Of a stretch of DNA of 42,957 nt, positions 17,894 to 25,908 are shown piece by piece. Numbering within the stretch: position 1 is the stretch's first letter; every line of letters starts with the position of its first letter. The DNA is from an uncultured Bacteroidota bacterium. Its GTDB lineage: Bacteria > Bacteroidota > Bacteroidia > Chitinophagales > UBA8649. A program made the position numbers and the translations under genes. The stretch is from contig CAKZQD010000102.1 in the NCBI GenBank assembly GCA_937139485.1, forward strand, positions 1-42,957, given 5' to 3'. The notes under the pieces are model-generated. The model did not search any database. It saw only the letters and a list, made by a program, of their open reading frames with translations, and was not told the origin of the DNA.

Positions 17894-18535
17894 ATGAAAT
17901 TACTTGCAGAAGAAATTGAAGACTATTCAGCAATGTTTTCTACACCAGAAACAGCTGTTTTGGCAGAATTGAATAGAGAAACACACCTTCATATTATGGT
18001 TCCTCAAATGCTTTCGGGACATATACAAGGTAACTTTTTAAAGATAATGAGCTTTATGCTGAAACCAAAACGAGTACTTGAAATTGGAACTTTTACTGGT
18101 TATTCGGCTATTTGTTTTGCTTCTGGTTTGGCAGAAAACGGCTTGGTACACACTATAGATATTAATGCCGAGCTAGAAGATATATGTACAAAATACTTTA
18201 AAAAATCTGGCTTTGAAGACCAAATAAAGCATCATATTGGCAATGCTTTAGATATTGTACCAAGTTTAGACGAAACTTTTGATTTGGTTTTTATAGATGC
18301 CGACAAAATAAACTACGCAAACTACTACGATATGGTGTTTGACAAAGTAAGAAAAGGTGGTTTTATAATAGCAGACAATGTTCTCTGGAGCGGAAAAGTA
18401 ATAGGCGAAATAAAAAAAACAGATAAAGACTCATTGGCACTACACGCTTACAACAAAAAAATAAGTGAAGATAAAAGAGTAGAAAACTTTCTAGTACCAA
18501 TAAGAGATGGCCTTATGGTTGCTAGAAAACTGTAA
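17894..18535 (+). CDS. SAM-dependent O-methyltransferase, CCoAOMT-like
   Basis: 213 aa from ATG at 17894; the TTG six codons upstream is rejected as non-family sequence. Class I methyltransferase fold: motif I VLEIGTFTGYSAICFA with the SAM-binding glycine loop, a post-motif acidic residue in HTIDINAE, the FDLVFIDADKINYANYYD segment typical of the metal-dependent caffeoyl-CoA O-methyltransferase/COMT family, and GGFIIADNVLWSGKV. Asp in FIDAD and the ADN motif would bind the divalent metal. Bacterial members methylate catechol-like small molecules or tRNA (TrmR in Bacillus); the substrate here is not evident. It is followed by 90 bp before pgsA, which has its own promoter. Confidence 0.9.
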   Translation: MKLLAEEIEDYSAMFSTPETAVLAELNRETHLHIMVPQMLSGHIQGNFLKIMSFMLKPKRVLEIGTFTGYSAICFASGLAENGLVHTIDINAELEDICTKYFKKSGFEDQIKHHIGNALDIVPSLDETFDLVFIDADKINYANYYDMVFDKVRKGGFIIADNVLWSGKVIGEIKKTDKDSLALHAYNKKISEDKRVENFLVPIRDGLMVARKL

Positions 18536-18613
18536 CTTTATTTATAAAAGATTCTTCGCACACTTGGTCATATTGTAAATTTGGGTTATTGTTTACTATT
18601 TCATAAAAAAATG

Positions 18614-18621
18614 TAACTTTG
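18614..18621 (+). promoter_or_regulatory. -7 promoter box of pgsA, predicts a leaderless mRNA
   Basis: TAACTTTG, an exact TAnnTTTG match, ends only 4 nt before the pgsA ATG at 18626. A TTG at 18589-18591 lies 22 bp upstream as a candidate -33 element. The start site would fall at or next to the AUG. Confidence 0.55.
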
Positions 18622-18625
18622 TTGA

Positions 18626-19237
18626 ATGAACTTGCCTAACATTTTAAGCTTCATACGAATTATTATTGCTCTTATTGCCCCATTTTATTTAATTGGCGGT
18701 ACTTTTACAGAGAGCATTGTTGTAGGAGTGTTTTGCACCATTGCAATAGTTACCGATTATTTTGATGGTTGGTATGCTCGTAAATACAACAAAATAACTA
18801 AACTTGGTAAAATTCTTGATCCAATTGCCGACAAAGCATTGGTTTTAATTTCCTTTTCTGTTTTGGCTTATCTTATAGACGAATTGTCATTTTGGTGGAT
18901 TATTCCAATTTTTATTAGAGAAATATTAGTGACTATTTATCGTTTTTTATTTTTAAGCAAAAACATAGTAGTTGCGGCTGCCAAAAGTGGCAAAATAAAA
19001 ACGGTATTGCAAATGCTTACTATTGGTATTGCATACTTTTTTTGGATGACGAGAAAATATTTTCTTGATAAGCTAAATCAAAACTTTGGTTTAGAGTCTA
19101 CTGAAAGCTTTATGTATGTTTTTAGTGTTATTATGTTTATAGCACTTGCGCTTACTTTATATTATACTGTAAAATCTGGTTATTTATTTTTTAAAAATAA
19201 CTGGCAAACTATTAAGCGTTTTCATCAGTTAGCATAA
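18626..19237 (+). CDS. pgsA: CDP-diacylglycerol-glycerol-3-phosphate 3-phosphatidyltransferase
   Basis: 203 aa. It begins MNLPNILSFIRI, the classic PgsA N-terminus, which fixes the start. The CDP-alcohol phosphotransferase signature is complete: D47-G48-x2-A51-R52-x8-G61-x3-D65-x3-D69, with D44 just before. Four to five hydrophobic segments follow. The enzyme joins CDP-diacylglycerol and glycerol-3-phosphate to phosphatidylglycerophosphate in the cytoplasmic membrane. Its stop overlaps the start of the PAP2 gene by one base (TAATG), suggesting coupled translation with the phosphatase. Other CDP-alcohol transferases are possible but the length and N-terminus favour PgsA. Confidence 0.88.
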   Translation: MNLPNILSFIRIIIALIAPFYLIGGTFTESIVVGVFCTIAIVTDYFDGWYARKYNKITKLGKILDPIADKALVLISFSVLAYLIDELSFWWIIPIFIREILVTIYRFLFLSKNIVVAAAKSGKIKTVLQMLTIGIAYFFWMTRKYFLDKLNQNFGLESTESFMYVFSVIMFIALALTLYYTVKSGYLFFKNNWQTIKRFHQLA

Positions 19238-19707
19238 TGAAAAAATCAGAAAACTTTTGGCTTTACAAATTCAATGATTGGTCTAGAGATTTTACTTCTT
19301 TGGCAAATCCTTTAATACTAGTTTTTGTTCCCTTTATTTTTTTGTTTCCAAAAAACAAATTTGCTTTTTACACATTGCTTATTGCATTGCTTATAAATGA
19401 AGTTATAGGCTCGCTTATAAAAATTTTCTTTCCAAAAAAAAGACCAAACGGACAAACATATAGTAATTTAATAGAAAAAATAGATGCTGGAAGTTTTCCT
19501 AGTTTGCACTCTTCTCGTATTGCTTTGGTGTATCTTACTTTATTTTATTTTTCAGATTTACTTGCTTTAAAAATTATATTTATCTGTATTATTCCAATAG
19601 TAATGTTTTCTAGAATAAATTTAAAAAAACATTTTCTCACAGATATAATTGGCGGCTTAATTATAGGCTCAATAATTTGGTATATAACTACTTTATACTC
19701 TTTATAA
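19237..19707 (+). CDS. PAP2-family membrane phosphatase, candidate PGP phosphatase
   Basis: 156 aa membrane protein with the full three-part acid-phosphatase signature: K62-x6-R69-P70, P88-SLH91-S, and S125-R126-x5-H132-x3-D136. H132 would be the phosphohistidine nucleophile. PAP2 enzymes dephosphorylate phosphatidylglycerophosphate, phosphatidic acid or undecaprenyl pyrophosphate. Being start-stop coupled to pgsA (1-bp overlap) argues by context for phosphatidylglycerophosphate as substrate, completing phosphatidylglycerol synthesis; this is inference. It ends 58 bp before rfbA, which has its own promoter. Confidence 0.85.
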   Translation: MKKSENFWLYKFNDWSRDFTSLANPLILVFVPFIFLFPKNKFAFYTLLIALLINEVIGSLIKIFFPKKRPNGQTYSNLIEKIDAGSFPSLHSSRIALVYLTLFYFSDLLALKIIFICIIPIVMFSRINLKKHFLTDIIGGLIIGSIIWYITTLYSL

Positions 19708-19749
19708 GTTAAACACGCTTTTTTAAACAATATTTAAGCTATATTTTCT

Positions 19750-19757
19750 TAACTTTG
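19750..19757 (+). promoter_or_regulatory. -7 promoter box of the rfbA operon
   Basis: TAACTTTG, exact TAnnTTTG match, ending 8 nt before the rfbA ATG. No clear -33 TTG was found. Confidence 0.45.
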
Positions 19758-19765
19758 TCTTTACT

Positions 19766-20626
19766 ATGAAAGGAATTATACTAGCAGGCGGAAGCGGAAC
19801 AAGGCTTCACCCTATTACATTGGCACTCAGTAAACAATTGATGCCGATATACGACAAACCAATGATTTATTATCCGCTTTCTGTTTTAATGAAAGCTGGA
19901 ATTAGAGAAATATTAATTATTTCTACACCACACGATTTACCTCATTTTGAAAGATTACTCGGTACTGGTGAAAACATTGGTTGCAAGTTTTCTTATAAAG
20001 TTCAAGAAATACCAAACGGACTGGCACAGGCTTTTGTACTTGGTGAAGAATTTATTGGAGACGATAAAGTAGCTTTAGTTTTAGGAGATAATATTTTTTA
20101 CGGTACAGGATTAGGCGATTTATTAAAGCAAAACAATGATCCTGACGGAGCGGTAATTTACGGCTATCACGTTGCAAACCCTAAAAGATATGGTGTAGTA
20201 GAATTTAATGATGACATGAAGGCTATTTCAATAGAAGAAAAGCCAGAAAAGCCAAAATCGAATTATGCTGTACCGGGTTTATATTTTTATGATAATGATG
20301 TAGTAGAAATTGCTAAAAACATAGCACCAAGTGCAAGAGGCGAATATGAAATTACTGATGTAAACAGAGTTTATTTAGAAAGAGGAAAACTACAAGTTGG
20401 AATTTTAGATAGAGGAACAGCTTGGTTAGACACAGGAACTTTCAATTCATTGATGCAAGCATCGCAATTTGTGCAAGTAATAGAAGAAAGACAAGGATTA
20501 AAAATAGGCTGTATAGAAGAAGAAGCTTACAAACAAGGTTTTATTAATAAAGAGCAGTTAACGGCTTTGGCAAAACCTTTATTGAAAAGTGGATACGGTG
20601 ATTATTTAATGGGATTATTAGATTAA
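19766..20626 (+). CDS. rfbA: Glucose-1-phosphate thymidylyltransferase
   Basis: 286 aa, normal for RfbA/RmlA. It makes dTDP-glucose from dTTP and glucose-1-phosphate, the first step toward dTDP-rhamnose and other deoxysugars. Visible motifs: the nucleotide-binding loop [13 protein letters not shown] at residues 6-18, [28 protein letters not shown] with the metal-binding Asp, [20 protein letters not shown], and [17 protein letters not shown]. It heads a tight operon with an SDR epimerase (6 bp) and galE (3 bp). The partner genes rfbB, rfbC and rfbD are not in the window. Confidence 0.94.
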   Translation: MKGIILAGGSGTRLHPITLALSKQLMPIYDKPMIYYPLSVLMKAGIREILIISTPHDLPHFERLLGTGENIGCKFSYKVQEIPNGLAQAFVLGEEFIGDDKVALVLGDNIFYGTGLGDLLKQNNDPDGAVIYGYHVANPKRYGVVEFNDDMKAISIEEKPEKPKSNYAVPGLYFYDNDVVEIAKNIAPSARGEYEITDVNRVYLERGKLQVGILDRGTAWLDTGTFNSLMQASQFVQVIEERQGLKIGCIEEEAYKQGFINKEQLTALAKPLLKSGYGDYLMGLLD

Positions 20627-20632
20627 AAAAAC

Positions 20633-21571
20633 ATGGCAAAGATATTAATAACAGGTGCTGCAGGTTTTATTGGCAGCAGTTTGGCAGATAGATTATTACA
20701 AAATAAAGAACACAAATTGGTTCTTGTTGATAATTTATTAACTGGCGATTTGAGAAGATTACCGAAAGAAAAGTCTTCTAACTGGCGTTTTGTAAAAGCA
20801 GATTGTAACAATTTTAAGGATATTTCTTCTGTAATGTTGTCACACAGGTTCGATTATGTATTTCATTATGCAGCAGTAGTAGGTGTGCAAAGAACTTTAG
20901 ACAACCCAGTAATGGTTTTAAACGATATTCAAGGCATTAAAAATGTTTTGGAATTGTGTAAAAATACTGGCGTAAAGCGTGTTTTCTTTGCTTCGTCTTC
21001 AGAAGTTTATGGCGAGCCATTTGAACATCCTCAAAATGAATTGACTACGCCATTAAATTCACGATTGCCTTACGCAGTTGTAAAAAATATTGGAGAAGCA
21101 TATTTAAGATCTTACCATCAAGAATTTGATTTAGAATACACCATTTTTAGATTTTTTAATACTTATGGAACCAAGCAAAGTGAAGATTTTGTAATGTCTA
21201 AGTTTATAAAAGCCGCTATGAACAATGATGATATTACTATTTTTGGAGCAGGCGACCAAACAAGAACTTTTTGTTTTGTAAACGACAATGTAGATGCCTG
21301 TGTAAGCGCTTTTGAAAATGATTTGTTTATAAACGATACTGTAAATATTGGAAACGACCATGAAGTAACAATTTTGGAACTTGCCAAAATAATTATTGAA
21401 GAAACCAATTCTAAATCAAAACTAGTATTCTTACCACCATTGGCAGAAGGCGATATGAAGAAAAGAAAGCCTGACATTGGAAAGATGAGAAAACTTCTAG
21501 GAAGAGAATTATTTCCTCTAAGAGAAGGTATAAAGTTTTTGATGGAAAATGGATTGGTTTTATATAGTTAA
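20633..21571 (+). CDS. NAD-dependent nucleotide-sugar epimerase/dehydratase (extended SDR)
   Basis: 312 aa. The Rossmann GxxGxxG motif is ITGAAGFIGSSLADRLL near residue 5; the catalytic triad is seen as SSSEVYG and PYAVVKNIGEAY (Y-x3-K). FRFFNTYG and a C-terminal GDMKKRKPDIGKMRKLLG follow, the latter resembling UDP-glucuronate decarboxylase (UXS)/dehydratase relatives. It is therefore a sugar-nucleotide 4,6-dehydratase, decarboxylase or epimerase; which one cannot be told by eye. A dTDP-glucose dehydratase role would fit the preceding rfbA, but RfbB is usually longer (about 350 aa). Confidence 0.85.
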   Translation: MAKILITGAAGFIGSSLADRLLQNKEHKLVLVDNLLTGDLRRLPKEKSSNWRFVKADCNNFKDISSVMLSHRFDYVFHYAAVVGVQRTLDNPVMVLNDIQGIKNVLELCKNTGVKRVFFASSSEVYGEPFEHPQNELTTPLNSRLPYAVVKNIGEAYLRSYHQEFDLEYTIFRFFNTYGTKQSEDFVMSKFIKAAMNNDDITIFGAGDQTRTFCFVNDNVDACVSAFENDLFINDTVNIGNDHEVTILELAKIIIEETNSKSKLVFLPPLAEGDMKKRKPDIGKMRKLLGRELFPLREGIKFLMENGLVLYS

Positions 21572-21574
21572 AAT

Positions 21575-22591
21575 ATGAAGCAAAAAATTCTTGTAACAGG
21601 TGGAATGGGCTATATTGGTTCGCACACTATTGTAGACTTATTAGAAAACGGCTACGAAGTGGTTTCAATAGATAATTTTTCAAATTCTTTTGAAGAAACA
21701 GTAGCTAATCTTGAAAAAATAACCAATCAAAAAATTAAAAACTACAATTTTGACCTCTGCAATTTTGAAAAACTAGAACAGTTTTTTGAAAAAGAACAAA
21801 ATATTACTGGAATTATACATTTTGCAGCCTATAAAGCCGTAGGCGAATCTGTAGAAAAGCCTTTGGAATATTATCACAATAACATTGTGGGCTTATTAAA
21901 CATATTGACTTGTTGTAAAAAGTACAATGTAAAAAACTTTGTATTTTCTTCATCGTGTTCTGTATATGGAAATACCAAAGAATTACCTGTAAGCGAAAAA
22001 ACAGCATTAGCTATTTCTGAAAGCCCTTATGCAGAAACTAAAGTAATGGCAGAAAGAATTATTACAGACTTTGCCAAAGTAAGTGATATTAATATAGTTT
22101 TGTTACGATACTTTAATCCTATTGGAGCACACAATTCAAATTTAATTGGTGAAAAGTCTAAATCTGAACCACAAAATGTTATTCCAAGAATTACAGGAAC
22201 TGTTTTGGGTAATTTTGATGTTTTTAAGGTTTTTGGATCAGATTACAACACCACAGATGGTACTTGTGTAAGAGATTATATACACGTTTGTGATATTGCT
22301 CACGGGCATACACTTTCATTAAATTATTTATTTGAGAAAGAAGAAAAACAAATTTGTGAAGTGTTTAATCTTGGCAGCGGATCAGGAACAAGTGTTTTGG
22401 AATTAATTACTGCTTTTGAGAAGAGTACAGGTCGAAAATTAAATTATAGCCTTGAAAATAGAAGAGCTGGCGATGTTGTAGCTATTTATGCAAACAATGA
22501 TAAAGCAAAAACTATTTTAGGCTGGGAAACGAAATACGGCATTGAGGAAATGATGCAATCTGCTTGGAATTGGGATTCTAAGAATAATTAA
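21575..22591 (+). CDS. galE: UDP-glucose 4-epimerase
   Basis: 338 aa, normal GalE length. Interconverts UDP-glucose and UDP-galactose. Motifs in order: VTGGMGYIGSHTIVDLLENG (NAD loop), IDNFSNS, IIHFAAYKAVGESVEKPLEYY, FSSSCSVYGN, SPYAETKVMAE with the Y-x3-K pair, LRYFNPIGAH, TDGTCVRDYIHVCDIAHGH and VFNLGSGSGTSVLEL. All are standard for GalE. It closes the rfbA operon. Its last five codons and stop lie inside the first copy of the 121-bp duplication described below. Confidence 0.95.
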   Translation: MKQKILVTGGMGYIGSHTIVDLLENGYEVVSIDNFSNSFEETVANLEKITNQKIKNYNFDLCNFEKLEQFFEKEQNITGIIHFAAYKAVGESVEKPLEYYHNNIVGLLNILTCCKKYNVKNFVFSSSCSVYGNTKELPVSEKTALAISESPYAETKVMAERIITDFAKVSDINIVLLRYFNPIGAHNSNLIGEKSKSEPQNVIPRITGTVLGNFDVFKVFGSDYNTTDGTCVRDYIHVCDIAHGHTLSLNYLFEKEEKQICEVFNLGSGSGTSVLELITAFEKSTGRKLNYSLENRRAGDVVAIYANNDKAKTILGWETKYGIEEMMQSAWNWDSKNN

Positions 22592-22695
22592 AAATTCTCT
22601 ATTCATACATTTGTAAAATATCTCTCTGTTTTTACTATTGAGAAATTAAGGGAATTAAGAAGAATACATAATGATTATTAACGCCATAATGCTTA
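22575..22695. repeat. Direct duplication, copy A (overlaps galE 3' end)
   Basis: 121-bp unit repeated 167 bp downstream with no net indels. Counting by eye, 107 of 121 bases match copy B (about 88%). Copy A begins in codon 334 of galE and includes its stop codon. The conserved core includes GAAATTAAGGGAATTAAGA and the end ACGCCATAATGCTTA. Confidence 0.85.
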
Positions 22696-22741
22696 TTTAC
22701 AATCTAAGCACAGCTTATGTTTTCACTTTACAGACTGTGGA

Positions 22742-22862
22742 ATTCTAAGAATAATTAAAAATTCTCTTATCAAACATTTGTAAAACCTCTCTCTAATTTT
22801 ACCATTAAGAAATTAAGGGAATTAAGACGTATACATATTGATTCTTTACGCCATAATGCTTA
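22742..22862. repeat. Direct duplication, copy B
   Basis: Second copy of the 121-bp unit, non-coding. It starts with the same ATTCTAAGAATAATTAAAA that ends galE in copy A, so it carries a relic of the galE 3' end. The 46 bp between the copies holds short inverted repeats but no gene. Confidence 0.85.
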
Positions 22863-22959
22863 ATAATTATTTAGGGTTTTTAGTCGTGTCAGAAGTTCTT
22901 AATTGACACTTATTCTGTAAATTGAAACACTTCAAAGGACTAAAAAGCCTAAGCATTAA
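22854..22959. repeat. Long imperfect inverted repeat downstream of galE
   Basis: TTTTTAGTC at 22877-22885 pairs with GACTAAAAA at 22938-22946; the stem continues outward through a one-base mismatch (TTAGG with CCTAA), then after a bulge on the left arm TAATGC pairs with GCATTA. Inside, GTGTCA and TGACAC form a second hairpin. The 385-bp gap 22592-22976 holds this, the duplication and no gene. It could be a factor-independent terminator between the convergent galE and DUF349 genes, or an element end. Confidence 0.55.
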
Positions 22960-22976
22960 CTAAACAATAGAGCGCA

Positions 22977-24707
22977 TTACAACATCTTAAACTTCTCTTT
23001 CCAAGTATCAAATTGTTTCTGGCTTTCTTCTACTCTTTTTAAAACTACTTCTTTCAATTTTTGAGCACCTTTAGAATCTCCAAAAAACGATAAATTATTT
23101 TCAAATTGAACAATTTCATCTTTCAATTTATCCATTTTTTCTTTTACAAAACGTTTTTCTCTTTCTAAGAACACATCGCCATCTTCAGCTTTTTTAAATG
23201 CTGCTATTTTTGCCTTAAATACAATACGCTCTTTATCGGCATCTTCTATTTTTAAGTTTTTAGCTGCATTGTTTACTGATTTATCAAAAGCTGTGTTGGC
23301 TTTACTGATTTCTTTTTTGGGCACGTGACCAAGCGCCCACCAAGCGGCTATTTGCTCATTTAATTCTTCTGCCGTTTTTGCAGACTCAATTTTTTTATTG
23401 ATTTCTGTTTTTTGTTTTAAATTTTCTTCTTGGCGAGCGTCCATTCCACCAAAAAATTCTTTTTTAGCATCAAAAAACTCATTGCAAGCTGCTCTAAATG
23501 TATTCCAAAGTTTTTGATCTTTTTTAGGGTTTAAAGAACCCGATTTTTTCCAATCATCTTGAAGTTTTAAAAACTGCTGTGTGGTTTCTTTCCAGTTTTT
23601 AGAGCTTTTTAATTCGTTTGCTTTTGCAATTAAAGCTTTCTTTTTATCTTCAAAAACACTTCTTTTTTCGTTTAGTGAATTATAAAGTTGTTTCGTATCG
23701 TCAAAAAAAGTGTTACTAATTGTTTTAAACTCATTCCAAAGTTCATCGTCTTTACTTTTTTTAGAAAAGCCTGTTTTTCTCCAATTTTGCTGCAGTTCTT
23801 TCAATTTATTACCCAATTCATTCCATTTTGAAGGGTTTTGGCTTTCTTTTAGCATTTCTAACAGCGTTTTTGATTCTGTTATTATTGCTTCTTTTTTTTC
23901 TATTGAGGCTTTTTGTGCTTCTCTAATTTTTAAATAATGCTCTCTAATTTTAGCATAAACAGCATTTACATTTTCCCAATAAGCTGTTTTTAAACTTTCC
24001 CAATCTTCTTGAAAAGTTGGCCCAATTTCGTCCCATTCTTTTTGGTATAACTTTATGTAATGCTCTAACTGAATTATAGAATCATTTTTAAGCAATTCTT
24101 TTAACTTATCTGTTATGGCTTGTTTTTCAACTTTGTTTTTTTCGAAACTATAATTCTGAAGTCCTTTATGAATATTTACATTATAAAAAAACTTATCCAT
24201 TAAATGGCTGTATTCTGTTTGTAAAGACTGAAACCTTGCCTTGTTTACTTCGCCAATACTTTTCCATTCTTCTTGTAGTGTTTTAAAAGTATTGAAGGTT
24301 TCGCCAAAATTAGTAAGCTCTTGCTCAGTAAGTGCTTTCATTTTTTCTACTACAGCCGTTTTTGCATTAAAATTTGCTTCTTCTTTTTGTGCTAAGGCTT
24401 TTTTGTATTCTTTTTTCTTATCGTTGAAAATAGTCATCAACTCTTTAAACCTAAAAGATGCTTCGTCTGGTTCAAATTTAAACTTTTCAGCTTCAAAAGG
24501 ATTTTCTTCCGTTGCATTTGCTTTGGCTTCTTCTTGTGCTTTATCAAACGCTTCTTCTTGCTGCTTATATACTAAACGATGCGCTTCGTCATAGGCGGCT
24601 TTTATATTTGGAACTTCTTTTATTGTTACAGAAAATTCTTCTCCATTCAATAAATTTTTAAAGTTTTCGTTAACTTCTTCTCTTGATAATATTTTTTTTT
24701 CTTCCAT
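22977..24707 (-). CDS. DUF349-domain protein
   Basis: 576 aa, very rich in Lys and Glu, predicted almost wholly helical or coiled-coil, with no export signal. It contains at least five repeats of the DUF349 three-helix type, recognised by W-K/R-x-x-G followed by D-x-x-LW-x-x-F, for example NWRKTGFSKKSKDDELWNEF and DWKKSGSLNPKKDQKLWNTF. Members of this family are widespread in Bacteroidota and Actinobacteria; their role is not settled. The gene stands alone and is convergent with galE. Confidence 0.88.
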   Translation of the reverse strand: MEEKKILSREEVNENFKNLLNGEEFSVTIKEVPNIKAAYDEAHRLVYKQQEEAFDKAQEEAKANATEENPFEAEKFKFEPDEASFRFKELMTIFNDKKKEYKKALAQKEEANFNAKTAVVEKMKALTEQELTNFGETFNTFKTLQEEWKSIGEVNKARFQSLQTEYSHLMDKFFYNVNIHKGLQNYSFEKNKVEKQAITDKLKELLKNDSIIQLEHYIKLYQKEWDEIGPTFQEDWESLKTAYWENVNAVYAKIREHYLKIREAQKASIEKKEAIITESKTLLEMLKESQNPSKWNELGNKLKELQQNWRKTGFSKKSKDDELWNEFKTISNTFFDDTKQLYNSLNEKRSVFEDKKKALIAKANELKSSKNWKETTQQFLKLQDDWKKSGSLNPKKDQKLWNTFRAACNEFFDAKKEFFGGMDARQEENLKQKTEINKKIESAKTAEELNEQIAAWWALGHVPKKEISKANTAFDKSVNNAAKNLKIEDADKERIVFKAKIAAFKKAEDGDVFLEREKRFVKEKMDKLKDEIVQFENNLSFFGDSKGAQKLKEVVLKRVEESQKQFDTWKEKFKML

Positions 24708-24780
24708 GTTTGTATTCGTAAGTAAAATTGCAATGTATAAATTTAATGAGAATTCTGCATAAAAACAACTTCAAGCTCAT

Positions 24781-24796
24781 TCCTTTGTAGAAAGGA
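24781..24796 (-). terminator. Small hairpin upstream of the DUF349 gene
   Basis: TCCTTT-GTAG-AAAGGA, a 6-bp stem with 4-nt loop. A T-run follows on the plus strand, so it would terminate plus-strand RNA, but no plus-strand gene ends here. Function unclear. Confidence 0.3.
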
Positions 24797-24817
24797 GATG
24801 TTTTTGTGTAAAAATTG

Positions 24818-24843
24818 AGATTCCTGCCTACGCAGGAATGACG
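24818..24843. repeat. REP-like palindromic element
   Basis: Perfect 8-bp stem with 4-nt loop (ATTCCTGC-CTAC-GCAGGAAT, 24820-24839), flanked by GAG and GACG. It is more GC-rich than its surroundings. Sequences of this form (GTCATTCCTGC...) are dispersed repeats in many bacterial genomes. It lies 4 bp past the stop of the LecA-like gene and may act as its transcript end. Confidence 0.5.
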
Positions 24844-24847
24844 AAAA

Positions 24848-25822
24848 TTAAGGTTTTACCCGCACATTTGCATTGTAATAACCAGCGTTTGCTGAATTAA
24901 ACACCGACTCGTGAATCGATAAAAATATAATTCCTGTTCTATCTGCTGTATAAATTATTTTATCTCCGGCTTTTTTTATTGTTCCGTTTTGGCTTATTTT
25001 AAAAACTAAATTTCCATAAGTAATTTTTTTATCTGTTGGTCCTGGCGCACCATTTAAACCGCCATCGGGTGTATATTTATTTCCAGAAAGGCTTGCTAAT
25101 GATACTTGCCCGTCTGCATTTATACTTATTTCTTCGCCTTTTTTTACTAATATTCCTGTATTTAGCCAGCCTTCTTCTTTGTTGCCAGAAATGTATCTGT
25201 TTGCAAAAACTTTAAATGTGTTGTCTTTAGAAAAACCTTCTTTTGGCTTAATTTTTATATCTATTTGTTCAATATTTGTTCTTGCTATTTTAATTCTTCC
25301 ATAGCTGGTTTCCAACACTATATGCTCAAAATCATAAGTACCTTCTACTGTGTTTTTACTGTTGTAAAGCAACTCGTCATACAAGTTGTAGTTTTTAGAA
25401 ACATTGTATTTGGCTAGCATTACTTCGTAAAGTACCTGTACGCTAAGTTCATTATTGTTTTGTTTGTTGCTGCTTTGTAAATATGATTTTATAAAGGGTA
25501 TTGCGCCTTCATTCATTTTAATTATTTCATCAAAAGCATTATCTCTTTCTTTGCTGTTTCCATTGTCTAGTTTATCTAGCAAATCTAGCAGACGACCTTT
25601 ATCAAAATTTGAATTTTGCAAGCCAACTTTTATACTATTTACATCGCCTACAGGTATATTTAAATTTCCGTAAGAGGTTTTAAATAATATTTGAGTAATT
25701 TCTGTTGTTCCAGTAATTATATCTCCATTTTTGAGATGAAGCGTAAGCACTACGTTTTCTATTTGTGCTTGAGAAAACATTATAAAAGCCAAACAAAAAA
25801 TAGAGAATAAAAGCCTTTTCAT
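24848..25822 (-). CDS. Secreted protein with LecA-like C-terminal domain
   Basis: 324 aa from ATG at 25822; a start 22 codons upstream is rejected because the signal peptide (ending FSQAQ) begins at 25822 and the extension overlaps a terminator. Two similar short motifs, ILFKTSYGNLNIPVGDVNSI at about 46-65 and IVLETSYGRIKIARTNIEQI at about 168-187, flank a helical segment. Residues about 205-324 resemble the galactose-binding PA-I lectin (LecA) fold: a GWLNTGILVKKGEEISINA start, GGLNGAPGP, LVFKISQNGTI, and a loop HESVFNSANAG where LecA has its calcium/sugar site. The acidic and Asn residues are partly kept. Carbohydrate binding is inference. Transcribed alone. Confidence 0.72.
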   Translation of the reverse strand: MKRLLFSIFCLAFIMFSQAQIENVVLTLHLKNGDIITGTTEITQILFKTSYGNLNIPVGDVNSIKVGLQNSNFDKGRLLDLLDKLDNGNSKERDNAFDEIIKMNEGAIPFIKSYLQSSNKQNNNELSVQVLYEVMLAKYNVSKNYNLYDELLYNSKNTVEGTYDFEHIVLETSYGRIKIARTNIEQIDIKIKPKEGFSKDNTFKVFANRYISGNKEEGWLNTGILVKKGEEISINADGQVSLASLSGNKYTPDGGLNGAPGPTDKKITYGNLVFKISQNGTIKKAGDKIIYTADRTGIIFLSIHESVFNSANAGYYNANVRVKP

Positions 25823-25857
25823 TGAATAAATTTGAGGCAAAGATATTGTTTTTAAAT

Positions 25858-25893
25858 AAAAAATGCTCATCTGTGAACAGACAAGCATTTTTA
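25858..25893 (-). terminator. Intrinsic terminator of the GH16-lipoprotein operon
   Basis: AAAAATGCT (25859-25867) pairs with AGCATTTTT (25884-25892), with an inner TCTG/CAGA stem. Read on the minus strand it is a hairpin followed by a T-rich tract, 16 bp after the last lipoprotein stop at 25909. Confidence 0.7.
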
Positions 25894-25908
25894 TCTTAAA
25901 GCTTTATT

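Noticed and set aside
21131-21477. Antisense ORFs of 76 and 104 aa inside the SDR gene
   Set aside because: They are shadows of a gene with clear family motifs on the plus strand and have no recognisable features.
22575-22862. CRISPR array
   Set aside because: Only two copies of a 121-bp unit with a 46-bp spacer and 12% divergence; far too long and too divergent for CRISPR repeats, and no cas gene is present.
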